In this document: one piece after another, positions 1 to 8,508 of the stretch | Layout of the letters: the number at the start of each line of letters is the position of its first letter | Position numbering within the stretch: position 1 is the stretch's first letter | From: Candidatus Omnitrophota bacterium | GTDB lineage: Bacteria > Omnitrophota > Gorgyraeia > Duberdicusellales > Duberdicusellaceae | Direction of reading: 5' to 3' | DNA: 25,554 nucleotides | Assembly (NCBI GenBank): GCA_015486615.1 | Contig: WFRI01000064.1 | Span: 1-25,554 of the forward strand | Translations under genes and position numbers: made by a program | Notes under the pieces: model-generated | Seen by the model: only the letters and a program-made list of their open reading frames with translations | The model's database searches: none | Told to the model about the DNA's origin: nothing

Positions 1-18
1 ATTCATTTTTATACTTAT

Positions 19-3000
19 ATGCGCAAATTGTTGTTTTACTTAATAAAAACTGGTTACAGCAGAGTTATCATTCCTTATGAGCAGGTTTTTAATCTTTATA
101 GGTGGCATACGGATAACTTTCTAAGCCGGAATGAATATGCTGATTATCCCGGAAGGGCGCTGCGGTTTTATATGATAAAGGTTGGCGGGTTTATGCCCCG
201 GTATATTCCATCGGCGGGGGACAAAAAGAGGCAGGAGGAATTGATTGCTAAGTTAAGAGAGGGGGGAAAATTAACTCCGGAGGAAGTAAGAGAGATTATT
301 GGCGGTTGCGGCCTTATTAGGGATATTGAAAAAGAATATCGAAATTATCGCAATAAAGCCAGTTCGGCGGTTAAAGCATTGACTAAACACCTTCCTTATT
401 TTAACAGGCTGATAAGGATAAAATCAAGCATTGTGTCTGTTAAAACGATTGCGGAAAAATTTTACCGCTCTTTATACATTGATTTACTTTTTTCCTTAAC
501 TTCTCTGTTAAGATTACTGAGAAGAAGGGGTGTTGAGTTTAAAAAGAGTATAAACTTTTTAACATTTCTTATAAAAGAGTTTCCTAAAGATGGAATAGTG
601 GGAATAAAGAATTTAATTGATGATGCTTTGCGGGAAGGAAGCAGTATCGATGAGGTTGAAGAATACTTGAGACAGCTCAGCGGTTTTAATATCAGGCATC
701 CTAACCGTTTTTCCCGTTGGCGCATATTAAAAGAGGTTATTAAGAACAGGGCTCTGGGTATATTGCCGCAGGCAGTAGTAATTTCATCTGAAGAAGGAAT
801 ATTTTATATTCCAATTATGGATGATTTAAGGAGGAGAAATTTTAGTGTTGATTATTATGAAATATCTGCGCGCAAAGATTTTAAGCGGTTGTTAAGAAAG
901 ATGAGAAGTTTGAAGCTTGTTATTTTGTCCGGCCACTTTGATGGAGACGGGCTATTGCTTAGCAGATATAGGCCCGGAGGCAGAGACGGAGCAGTATTTA
1001 TTCCTTATAAGGTAGAGGAGGAGATTGTATTTGATGAAGAGTTTTTTGAAGATTTATTAAAATCTTTGTCGGATAAAAGCAGAGTAATTTTTGAAATATG
1101 CTGGTATAGGGGAGACAGAGGCGAAGAGGAAATAAGAAAGATTGAGGAGATATTATCGAAGATTAAAAGCAATAAAGAAATAACTCTTTATTTTCCCAGA
1201 GGAGAGATTGAATATGCAAGGTTGATTGGCAAAAAAGGAGAAGTTGTTTTTCTAAGCGAAGGGGAAGAAGTGGAGTATTTTGAATTGAAAGCCGGCTGTC
1301 AGTCCGGCGGCAATGCTTCTTCTTCTGTGAATATCGTTTTAGATATATCCGGCTGGTATTCGGAAACTGGCAGGCGCCTGCCGCAGGAGGTTTATCAAAA
1401 GGCAATAGAAGATGCTTTAAGAGAAGGCCTTCTTGAGGAGACGCTTAAGGCAATGTGCCCTTTGGGAGGAAATTTAGTTTGCGGCCGGTGGCAGGGAAGA
1501 TTTCTTCTCTCCGGGGAAACGAGCGAGGCTGCCTTGGGCAGAATAGGTTCGCAATCCGTATTTCTTTTTGAGGGTATTGGCTCAAATCAGAAGAATTCCC
1601 GTTTTATTATGATAGCAGATAATCATACTCTTGAAGAAAATACCGGCGGGAAAACGTTTGCTTTTAGCGGCCAGGAATTCGATAATCTTAAGAGACTTAA
1701 TTCTTGTTATCCGGAGTTTTTTGTTAAAGTTTATGCCAAAGGCATAGGAAGGGCATTTTATCAGGGAGAAAGAGCAGCCATTCCTATATATACGGCAGAG
1801 TATCTTGAGCCTTCGTCATATAGAACGGTTTATTTCGGACGGCTTGCTAATAGGCTTTATATACAATTATTGTCACCGGGCAGGGAGAATAGGAGTACTA
1901 TTCTTGACGAGAATGAAGTAAAGAGAATATTAAAGAGTATTTTAAGAGTTTTAATCAAACTGCAGATAGAAAAAGGACTGCTTTTGGAAGACATAAGGCT
2001 TTCGGAAGGCGATGTTATGTTAAAGATGGACAGCACTGGCTTTAACCCGCAAAAAATAAATATTATATTTACCGCGGCGCGTTCTTTAAGAAAGGGGACA
2101 TTGGAAGAATTGAAAAATTATTTACGAAAATACCAGGCCTTTTCGAGAATATTATCGGGCCGCAGCCTTACTTTAGAGATGTTTAGTGTGTTTGGTGAAG
2201 AGATGATAAATGAAGTAGTGGAGACAGAGCAGGCCGCAGCCAGTTCGGCTATAGCATCCGAAGCGCAGGAAGAGGATATAGAGAAAAGAATTAACGAGTA
2301 TTTTATAAATTTAAAGAAGAGAGAAACAAGAAGAGTGCAGGAAGTGCTAAAAGCGATAAAGGTAATAGAAAAAAGAGCCGGAATTGAACGAATGTCTGAG
2401 GCGAGCAGGCTTGCTATTATTAGGACTTACCTCAATAATAAAAGAGCAGTATCTCCTGACAGCATTGTCCCCAGGCCATTGACAGATACTTTTATAGATA
2501 AAGAGAAAGCAGAAGAGTGGGTAAAGGCTCAGCCTGAAGAATTCAGGGGGTTAGCGAAATTTCTTATAGAGCATATAAGGTATATTGACCAAAACGAGTT
2601 TGAACTTAATTTAGAAGCATCGGCAAGGCAGTTTAATCGGAAGATAAAAAACAGGCCTTATGCTATTCTTCAGGGAAGCACTTCTCTATATAAGAAAAGT
2701 GATATTTGGGTGCGGGACCTGCTCGTGGAAAAAGGAATGCTTGGTGTGAATGCGGCGGGAATTGTTAATGCTAAAAAGCCTGAACAGTTCATAAACGAAG
2801 GGGCAGCGGAGATTAATGATATACTGGTTATTGATGATATTGCTTTTACGGGAGAGCGGATTGTTGATATGATTAGAAAATTTAAAGGTTGTCTCTCAGA
2901 TAATTTTAATTTAGATAAAGTTACTTTTCATATTTTGGTGCCTTTTATGATGCGGGCTGCTGAAGAAAGAATTAGAGAAGAATGCCCTTGCGTAAAACTG

Positions 3001-3390
3001 TATAAACAGCAGAGAATACCTACAGCAGAAGAGATAGTAAAGCGTTATGGCGATAATCGGCTTTATGAACTTTTTAAGGATATATTCTTTGGAGGAGGAA
3101 AAATTACTAAAGCCTTAACTTATGCTGCCCATAAGATTGCCAACCAAGAGTCTGTGCTAGGGCCTGTGTTTAGCGGTATGGTTATTGTGGATATAGAAAA
3201 GCAGCCATTTTTCCCTGACAGCGAAAAGGTATTACAAGATCCTTTCTGGTCAGAGAAGATAAGGTATATCCCGTTTATTCCTCCGATTATCCCTCCATAC
3301 AGGACTGCTTATTCAAGCCCGAAATTTCCTGCCGGGATTTATCAGAGCAGGCTTCTTGGGAATTTTGGGGAGACTCCAGGGCATTTCTGA
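19..3390 (+). CDS. Large orphan multidomain protein, CHAT/caspase-like and phosphoribosyltransferase-like regions (5' end possibly outside window)
   Basis: I do not recognise this protein as a whole. The reading frame is open from base 1 through the ATG at 19 and there is no ribosome binding site before it, so the true start may lie upstream. No signal peptide or clear membrane segment is visible, suggesting a cytoplasmic protein. Residues about 250-420 alternate beta strands and helices, with an LSGH motif (His306) and an FEIC motif (Cys361), the order and spacing of a caspase/CHAT-type dyad. Residues about 530-690 vaguely recall a kinase fold (LLLEDIRLSEGDVML at 655-669) but lack a DFG motif. 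Residues about 840-1060 contain VIDDIAFTG (937-945), a good match to the PRPP-binding loop of phosphoribosyltransferases and similar to the PRTase-CE type of conflict systems. The coding frame is certain; the domain calls are inference. A promoter for the next unit starts directly after its stop. Confidence 0.8.
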   Translation: MRKLLFYLIKTGYSRVIIPYEQVFNLYRWHTDNFLSRNEYADYPGRALRFYMIKVGGFMPRYIPSAGDKKRQEELIAKLREGGKLTPEEVREIIGGCGLIRDIEKEYRNYRNKASSAVKALTKHLPYFNRLIRIKSSIVSVKTIAEKFYRSLYIDLLFSLTSLLRLLRRRGVEFKKSINFLTFLIKEFPKDGIVGIKNLIDDALREGSSIDEVEEYLRQLSGFNIRHPNRFSRWRILKEVIKNRALGILPQAVVISSEEGIFYIPIMDDLRRRNFSVDYYEISARKDFKRLLRKMRSLKLVILSGHFDGDGLLLSRYRPGGRDGAVFIPYKVEEEIVFDEEFFEDLLKSLSDKSRVIFEICWYRGDRGEEEIRKIEEILSKIKSNKEITLYFPRGEIEYARLIGKKGEVVFLSEGEEVEYFELKAGCQSGGNASSSVNIVLDISGWYSETGRRLPQEVYQKAIEDALREGLLEETLKAMCPLGGNLVCGRWQGRFLLSGETSEAALGRIGSQSVFLFEGIGSNQKNSRFIMIADNHTLEENTGGKTFAFSGQEFDNLKRLNSCYPEFFVKVYAKGIGRAFYQGERAAIPIYTAEYLEPSSYRTVYFGRLANRLYIQLLSPGRENRSTILDENEVKRILKSILRVLIKLQIEKGLLLEDIRLSEGDVMLKMDSTGFNPQKINIIFTAARSLRKGTLEELKNYLRKYQAFSRILSGRSLTLEMFSVFGEEMINEVVETEQAAASSAIASEAQEEDIEKRINEYFINLKKRETRRVQEVLKAIKVIEKRAGIERMSEASRLAIIRTYLNNKRAVSPDSIVPRPLTDTFIDKEKAEEWVKAQPEEFRGLAKFLIEHIRYIDQNEFELNLEASARQFNRKIKNRPYAILQGSTSLYKKSDIWVRDLLVEKGMLGVNAAGIVNAKKPEQFINEGAAEINDILVIDDIAFTGERIVDMIRKFKGCLSDNFNLDKVTFHILVPFMMRAAEERIREECPCVKLYKQQRIPTAEEIVKRYGDNRLYELFKDIFFGGGKITKALTYAAHKIANQESVLGPVFSGMVIVDIEKQPFFPDSEKVLQDPFWSEKIRYIPFIPPIIPPYRTAYSSPKFPAGIYQSRLLGNFGETPGHF

Positions 3391-3418
3391 TTGAAGAGGT
3401 ATTTTATTATGGTATAAT
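3391..3418 (+). promoter_or_regulatory. Sigma70-type promoter of the ABC transporter operon
   Basis: TTGAAG (3391-3396), 16 bases, then TATAAT (3413-3418). It begins right after the stop codon of the upstream gene. A transcript starting near 3425 excludes the TTG at 3418 as start codon, because that codon overlaps the -10 box. This supports TTG 3487 as the start of the binding protein. Confidence 0.65.
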
Positions 3419-3430
3419 TGATTTATCCCA

Positions 3431-3448
3431 TTAGAAAGAATTCTCTAA
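3431..3448. promoter_or_regulatory. Operator-like imperfect palindrome just downstream of the transcription start
   Basis: TTAGAAAGAATTCTCTAA has a perfect AGAATTCT core flanked by TTAG on the left and CTAA on the right, with two extra bases on the left side. It sits about 6-24 bases past the predicted transcription start, a usual place for a repressor site. The LacI-type and ROK-type regulators at 20555 and 18070 are candidate binders, but nothing in the sequence ties either to this site. Confidence 0.25.
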
Positions 3449-3486
3449 CAGGATTTACAAGACTGCAGGTTTCTTGGGGGTTTGGT

Positions 3487-4797
3487 TTGGATATTAAAAT
3501 AGGAAAAATATTGATTACAAGCGTTTGTCCGCTGATACTTCTTGCCGGGTGTTTTTCCAGCAGGCCTGCCGTAAATAAACCTAAAATAACCATTTGGCAT
3601 TGGATGACTGACAGGGATTCTGTTTTTCAAGACTTGGCCCGGCGTTATGAAAGGCTGTCCGGAGTAAAAATTGATTTTGAACTTTTTGCGCCTTCTGATT
3701 CTTATTCCCAGAAAGTCCGCGCCGCGGCCCAGGGCCGAAACCTTCCGGATATTTTCGGGGTTTTAAGTGAAAAAAAAGACTTTGCTTCTTTTATTAAAGC
3801 AGGATATGTTTTAGACCTTACTCCTTATATGGATGAAAATAATTCTGCCTGGCGCAATGAGTTTTTTACCAGGGCCCTGGCAGTGGATGAGTTTAAAGAA
3901 GGCAATAGTTATGGTGTAAAACCCGGGGTTTACGGTGTGCCTATAGATATGGTTGCTATAATGATGCTCTATAACAAAACTTTGTTGAAACGATTAGGTC
4001 TTGACCCTGAGCGCCCGCCGCAGACTTTTACGGAATTTCTTGCTTTAGGAAAAAAGATAAAAGCGGCGAACTTGCAGGGGCTGGTTTCCGGATGGGTTGA
4101 ACTTTGGCTGGTTAACTGCTTTGCCAGCAACTATGCGTTTAATATTATGGGCAGAGATAAAGTTCTGGCAACTCTACGCGGAGAAGTTCCTTATACTGAT
4201 CCTGATTGGATTAAGGTCTTTGCTTTATTCAAACGGATGAAAGAGGCAGGGATTATTTCTAACCGCGTAGTAAGTATGATTAATAAAACTGCTGAGCAGA
4301 TTTTTGCCAGCGGCAAAGCAGTTTTTGCCTTTAACGGCTCATGGTGTGTTAATGTATATAAAGGTATGAACCCTAATCTGGATTATGGAGCTATTCTGCC
4401 GCCTAAAGCTTCGGATAAATTCCCTATGGCTGTATGGGGAGGGGCTGGTTCGTCTTTTGTTGTTAATGCCCATTCTAAAAATAAAGAAGAGGCCGTAAAA
4501 TTTTTAAAATGGCTTACTGAGCCTGCTCAACAGGCATATTTAGCCAGGGCGACCAATAACCTGCCGGCTAATAAACAATGCCGGTATAAGATGCCGAAAA
4601 TTTTGAAAGGTTTTTCAAAAGCTGTAGATTATTCAACTCATCCTAATACTTGGGGAATTTCAGAATTTCCAATTGTCAATGAGGCTCTGGGCAGAGGTAT
4701 CCAGTCTATAATTCTTGGCGAAAAAACTCCCGAACAGGCGGCTTTAGAGGTCCAGAAGATAAAGGAACGGGAAATGGCAAAAAGAAGAAAGAGGTGA
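3487..4797 (+). CDS. ABC transporter sugar-binding lipoprotein (family 1 extracellular solute-binding protein)
   Basis: Periplasmic, membrane-tethered binding protein of a carbohydrate ABC importer. I chose the TTG at 3487 (436 residues), preceded by a G-rich stretch at 3475-3480. The longer frame from TTG 3418 overlaps the promoter and would bury the signal peptide. From 3487 the protein starts with a basic n-region, a hydrophobic stretch and a lipobox LLAGC, with lipidated Cys22. The mature part has the typical family 1 pattern: ITIWHWM near the start of the first lobe, IFGV, Y/W-rich ligand-facing segments, MAVWGGAGSSFVV, then KEEAVKFLKWLTEPAQQ. Two permease genes follow with almost no gap, matching the SBP-permease-permease layout of MalEFG/UgpBAE systems. 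The exact sugar cannot be read from sequence. Confidence 0.92.
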   Translation: MDIKIGKILITSVCPLILLAGCFSSRPAVNKPKITIWHWMTDRDSVFQDLARRYERLSGVKIDFELFAPSDSYSQKVRAAAQGRNLPDIFGVLSEKKDFASFIKAGYVLDLTPYMDENNSAWRNEFFTRALAVDEFKEGNSYGVKPGVYGVPIDMVAIMMLYNKTLLKRLGLDPERPPQTFTEFLALGKKIKAANLQGLVSGWVELWLVNCFASNYAFNIMGRDKVLATLRGEVPYTDPDWIKVFALFKRMKEAGIISNRVVSMINKTAEQIFASGKAVFAFNGSWCVNVYKGMNPNLDYGAILPPKASDKFPMAVWGGAGSSFVVNAHSKNKEEAVKFLKWLTEPAQQAYLARATNNLPANKQCRYKMPKILKGFSKAVDYSTHPNTWGISEFPIVNEALGRGIQSIILGEKTPEQAALEVQKIKEREMAKRRKR

Positions 4798-4801
4798 TTA
4801 G

Positions 4802-5698
4802 GTGAAATTAAAGCCTACATTAAGCAACTATGTGTTTATTCTGCCGGCAGTAGTTATTTTTACAGTATTTTACATTATCCCTTTTTTATTTATCCTGAGG
4901 GTTAGTTTTTTTGATTGGGACGGAATTGGCAATTTAAACTCTGCCGCTTTTGTAGGCTTTGATAATTTTAAGGAAATATTTTTGCATGATTCTAACTGGT
5001 GGCAGTCAATACGCAATGCCGGCTGGATTACATTAATCGCCCTTACATTCCAGAATGTTTTGGCTTTTTTATTGGCGGCTGCCTGCGACAGGGCAGTAAA
5101 GTTCAGGAATTTTTATAGGGCTGTATTCTTTATTCCGCCTGTCCTTTCAGAGATTGTTGTAGGTATGGTCTGGCGTTTTATCATTAACGATGTTGACGGA
5201 GCGAATATAGTCAATAATTTTTTAGTTAATATAGGCCTGGGCCGATTTGTCCATAACTGGCTTTCTGACCCGCACACAGCCCTAAATACAATAGCGATAA
5301 TTCATTGTTGGAAAGGATTTGGCTGGGCCTTTTTAATATTTTTGGCGGGCCTGCAAACCATTCCCCGCGAGTTTTATGAAGCAGCGCGTTTAGATGGAGC
5401 CAATTCCTGGCAATTGTTTAAAAACATAACAATGCCTTTGTTAACGCCGGTTGTTGTTCTGGTAGCGATTTTGACAATTTTAGGGACAATGCAGTCATTT
5501 GTTTTAATTCTTGGGCTTGTGGGCGGAGAACTTGCCGGTTATACATCAGTGCCGGTTTTGAGGATATTAACTGTTATGCGCGATTCTTCACATTTTGGCT
5601 ATGCCTGTGCTTTAGGAATTAATTTAGGGATTATTTTGATGGCTGTATCTTTTATCCAGTATAGTTTTTCCAGAAAGGCGCGCAATTATCTGGGCTGA
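4802..5698 (+). CDS. Sugar ABC transporter permease, MalF/UgpA type
   Basis: Inner-membrane permease of 298 residues, one half of the channel of the carbohydrate importer. It starts at GTG 4802, four bases after a GAGGTGA ribosome binding site that overlaps the stop of the binding-protein gene. About six hydrophobic segments are visible, the first at residues 9-33. The EAA loop that docks onto the ATPase is clear: YEAARLDGANSWQLF with EAA at 193-195, Gly199 and the downstream ITMPLL. Length and loop position fit COG1175 (UgpA/MsmF) proteins without the long MalF N-terminal insert. The next permease starts two bases after its stop. Confidence 0.93.
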   Translation: MKLKPTLSNYVFILPAVVIFTVFYIIPFLFILRVSFFDWDGIGNLNSAAFVGFDNFKEIFLHDSNWWQSIRNAGWITLIALTFQNVLAFLLAAACDRAVKFRNFYRAVFFIPPVLSEIVVGMVWRFIINDVDGANIVNNFLVNIGLGRFVHNWLSDPHTALNTIAIIHCWKGFGWAFLIFLAGLQTIPREFYEAARLDGANSWQLFKNITMPLLTPVVVLVAILTILGTMQSFVLILGLVGGELAGYTSVPVLRILTVMRDSSHFGYACALGINLGIILMAVSFIQYSFSRKARNYLG

Positions 5699-5700
5699 CT

Positions 5701-6540
5701 ATGAACTTATACTATAAGGCAAAGAAAACAACTATCAACACTCTTACCCACTTATTTCTGTTAACAGTGGCGATAACCTGTATTTACCCTCTTATTTGGA
5801 TGGTGGCTGCAAGTTTTAAAACTCAGGAAACTATTTTCAGCAATACTTCGCTTATTCCCCGAAAATTCCATTTTGAGAATTATTACTTCGCATTCACAAA
5901 AGGCAATTTCAGCCGTTATTTTCTAAACAGCATCTTCTATACTGTGAGCGTGGTATCAGCGGTGGTGATTATTTCTTCTCTGTCGGCATATGCATTCTCA
6001 CGCCTGCGTTTCCCTGGAAGAAATATTATTTTCCTTGTTTTTATTGCGGCAATGATGATTCCTGTCCCGGGCAGTTTTGTCCCTTTGTATGTTTTGTTAA
6101 ATAAACTGCGCCTGCGCGATACGCCTTTAGGCTATATACTCTGTATGATTAATGTCGGCCTGCCTACAAGCATATTTTTGTTAAAAACGTTTTTTGATAC
6201 GTTATCAAAAGATCTTGAGGATGCCGCGCGTATTGACGGCTGTTCAAAATTGAGAATATGGTGGAATATTGCTCTGCCTTTATCAAAGCCTATGCTTGCG
6301 GTGGTGGTTATTCTCAACGCTTTAAATGTTTGGAACGAATATGTCCTGGCTTTGGTAATATTTGACAGCAAAAACCTTATGCCTTTACAGAGGGCTTTAA
6401 TGATGTTCCGGGGCGAGCATGTGACTGATTACCCGCTTTTAATGGCCGGCCTTACTATAACGGCTGTGCCGATAATTATAATTTACCTCATAATGCAGAA
6501 ATATATAGTCAGAGGAGTAAGCGGGATATTGTTTGGGTAA
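5701..6540 (+). CDS. Sugar ABC transporter permease, MalG/UgpE type
   Basis: Second inner-membrane permease (279 residues), pairing with the preceding one. ATG at 5701, two bases after the upstream stop, so probably translationally coupled; the ribosome binding site is weak. Six hydrophobic segments are visible, with the first at about residues 15-35. The EAA loop EDAARIDGCSKLRIWW begins at Glu173 with Gly180, followed by IALPLSKP, typical of COG0395. No ABC ATPase gene follows: the next gene is a symporter. The importer therefore probably uses a shared MsmK/UgpC-like ATPase encoded elsewhere, a known arrangement for this family. Confidence 0.93.
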   Translation: MNLYYKAKKTTINTLTHLFLLTVAITCIYPLIWMVAASFKTQETIFSNTSLIPRKFHFENYYFAFTKGNFSRYFLNSIFYTVSVVSAVVIISSLSAYAFSRLRFPGRNIIFLVFIAAMMIPVPGSFVPLYVLLNKLRLRDTPLGYILCMINVGLPTSIFLLKTFFDTLSKDLEDAARIDGCSKLRIWWNIALPLSKPMLAVVVILNALNVWNEYVLALVIFDSKNLMPLQRALMMFRGEHVTDYPLLMAGLTITAVPIIIIYLIMQKYIVRGVSGILFG

Positions 6541-6541
6541 A

Positions 6542-6562
6542 AAAGTTTTGGCGTAAAACTTT
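6542..6562 (+). terminator. Weak AT-rich hairpin after the ABC operon
   Basis: AAAGTTTT (6542-6549), loop GGCGT, AAAACTTT (6555-6562): a perfect 8-base-pair stem starting directly after the permease stop. It lacks a GC-rich stem and a proper T-run (TAAAATT follows), so it may be a weak terminator, an RNA 3' stabiliser or a coincidence in AT-rich sequence. Confidence 0.3.
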
Positions 6563-6585
6563 AAAATTGGCGCTGGGATTCGTTG

Positions 6586-6613
6586 TTGCTTATTAAGGGA
6601 TATTTGTTATAAT
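6586..6613 (+). promoter_or_regulatory. Sigma70-type promoter of the symporter/glycosidase operon
   Basis: TTGCTT (6586-6591), 16 bases, TATAAT (6608-6613), about 60 bases before the symporter start. It makes the symporter and the secreted sugar enzymes a transcription unit separate from the ABC genes. Confidence 0.6.
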
Positions 6614-6673
6614 ACAATATTTATGCCAGTTTGTCCAACTTACTATTTTAACTGAGAGGAGGCATGGCAATTA

Positions 6674-8491
6674 ATGGAACAATCTGCAGTTAAGGCGAAA
6701 CGTAATGTTATATCTCCGGAAGACAGAATACCTGTTTTGCAGAAATTTGTTTACGGAATGGGTGCTTTAGCCAATGACAGCCAGGCAGCCTGGCTGGGCC
6801 AGATGGTTGCTATTTTAATACTTGGGTTAGGCATAAAGCCCTATTTGGTTGGTTTAATAGGTTTTGTCCCCCGTATTTTTGACGCTGTTTTAGATCCTAT
6901 CATAGGATATACTTCAGACAATGCCCGCACCAAATATGGCCGGCGCAGGCCGTTTATTTTTTGGGGCGCTATAACCGCGGGGATTTTGTATGCGCTTATG
7001 TTCCAGCTTTACAGGGGACACAGCAATACGTTTAACGGCTGGTATTTTCTTATATTGCAGATTATATTTTTTGGTGCTTTTACCTGCTATTCAATTCCCT
7101 GGATAGCCTTAGGTTATGAAATGACTCCTGACTACCATGAACGGACAAGTCTGCAAAGCTGGGCCAGGGCTTTTGCGCAGGTGCCTTGGTTAATTGCTCC
7201 CTGGTGCTGGGCAATCCTTTATAACAAAAGCTGGTTTTCCGATCCCAAAACAGGGGCTGCAGACCCTGTTCTTGGAGCGAGAGTTGTTGCTATTATTATT
7301 GGCGCTGTAATCGTATTCGCAGGAGTTCTGCCCGCAATCTTTATTAAAGAACATTTTGCCAATTTGCCAAAACCGAAGAAGATTACCGGGGAATTCATAA
7401 AACACCTGAAAGCAAACAAGCCAAAATTCATCGCTAAATCTTTTGCGGTATTTTGCACTATATCTTTTGGTTTTTCCTTTTATGTTAACTGGGCACAATA
7501 CCCGTGGTATTCTCTGCCTGTAAGGATTGTTGCCGTTGTCTTAGGCGGTATTTTGCTTACCGGAATTTTTATTTTTCTATACGCTATCCCTGTAATTAAG
7601 AAAATGTTTGATAACATCGCTCTTACTTTTAAGATTAAAACATTCGTAAAGATTTGCGCGGTGACATTTTTGATTTTTAACGGATTTATGCTGAGTTCTA
7701 CTTTTATTCTTTGGGTCATTTTCTTCTATGTTTTTAAAAACGCCCCTTCAAATGAATTGGCTTATAGTGCCGGTGGAAAACTGCTTGGGATATTCGGCAC
7801 ATTCAGTGCCATATGCACAGTTTTTGTAGTATCTATTATCCCCTGGCTTTCCAGAAAATTAGGCAAGAAGAATGCTTTTTTTGTTACTATCCCCTTATCA
7901 ATTATAGGATTCTCTATGAAGTGGATAGGATATAACCAAATACATCCTGCTAAAAGCCAGTTATGGGCCGTATTAAGCGGCACAGGCTTTGGCAGTTTTA
8001 TAAAAGCTTGTTTAATTATAGCCCGGGAGCACTATTTATTGCTTGCATGTGCGCCTTTTATTGTTTTCGGTTTAGGGTCTTTGTTTACGATTATTCTTTC
8101 TATGGTGGCTGATGTTTGCGATGTTGACGAGCTTGAGACCGGCCAGCGCAGGGAGGGGGTATTCAGTGCAGTTTATTGGTGGATGGTTAAATTAGGTCTG
8201 GCTGTCTCAGGCCTTTTAGGCGGGGCTATGTTGAGCTGGACAGGGTTCAGGCAGGAACTAGGCATTGCTCAGGCTGCCAGCACTTTATTGTGGATGAGAA
8301 TACTGGATGTCGGAATTCCCATTGTTACTTCAATAATTGCAATTTTTATTATTATGACGTTTAAAACTTCAGAAGCAAAAGCCCGGGAGGTCCGTGTTAA
8401 AATAGAACGGCGCCGGGAAGAAAGGCGCAGGGAGCAGATACGGGTAGAAGAGGATCGCCGCAGAAGAGAACGCCGGCAGGGAAATGAGTAG
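6674..8491 (+). CDS. MFS sugar:cation symporter, GPH (MelB-like) family, with extended middle and charged tail
   Basis: Inner-membrane transporter of 605 residues. AGGAGG at 6657-6662 lies 11 bases before ATG 6674; a nearer ATG at 6664 opens only a nine-codon frame. The N-terminal half carries the GPH signature PRIFDAVLDPIIGYTSD, with Arg67, Asp70 and Asp74 matching the R-x2-D-x3-DP pattern whose aspartates bind the coupling cation in MelB. GRRRPFIFWGA follows in the cytoplasmic loop, and the C-terminal half has VADVCDVDELETGQRREG, also characteristic. It is longer than the usual 450-500 residues because of additional hydrophobic segments around residues 250-370 and an Arg/Glu-rich cytoplasmic tail over about the last 38 residues. 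It likely imports a mono- or oligosaccharide released by the hydrolases downstream. The substrate is unknown. Confidence 0.9.
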   Translation: MEQSAVKAKRNVISPEDRIPVLQKFVYGMGALANDSQAAWLGQMVAILILGLGIKPYLVGLIGFVPRIFDAVLDPIIGYTSDNARTKYGRRRPFIFWGAITAGILYALMFQLYRGHSNTFNGWYFLILQIIFFGAFTCYSIPWIALGYEMTPDYHERTSLQSWARAFAQVPWLIAPWCWAILYNKSWFSDPKTGAADPVLGARVVAIIIGAVIVFAGVLPAIFIKEHFANLPKPKKITGEFIKHLKANKPKFIAKSFAVFCTISFGFSFYVNWAQYPWYSLPVRIVAVVLGGILLTGIFIFLYAIPVIKKMFDNIALTFKIKTFVKICAVTFLIFNGFMLSSTFILWVIFFYVFKNAPSNELAYSAGGKLLGIFGTFSAICTVFVVSIIPWLSRKLGKKNAFFVTIPLSIIGFSMKWIGYNQIHPAKSQLWAVLSGTGFGSFIKACLIIAREHYLLLACAPFIVFGLGSLFTIILSMVADVCDVDELETGQRREGVFSAVYWWMVKLGLAVSGLLGGAMLSWTGFRQELGIAQAASTLLWMRILDVGIPIVTSIIAIFIIMTFKTSEAKAREVRVKIERRREERRREQIRVEEDRRRRERRQGNE

Positions 8492-8508
8492 AGATTTTGT
8501 TTTGTAAT

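Noticed and set aside
3418..3486. Longer N terminus of the binding protein from TTG 3418
   Set aside because: The codon overlaps the -10 box and the extra residues would precede an otherwise complete lipoprotein signal.
7190..7498. Reverse-strand open frame of 102 codons inside the symporter gene
   Set aside because: Antisense shadow of a gene with clear family motifs; no ribosome binding site or recognisable protein pattern.
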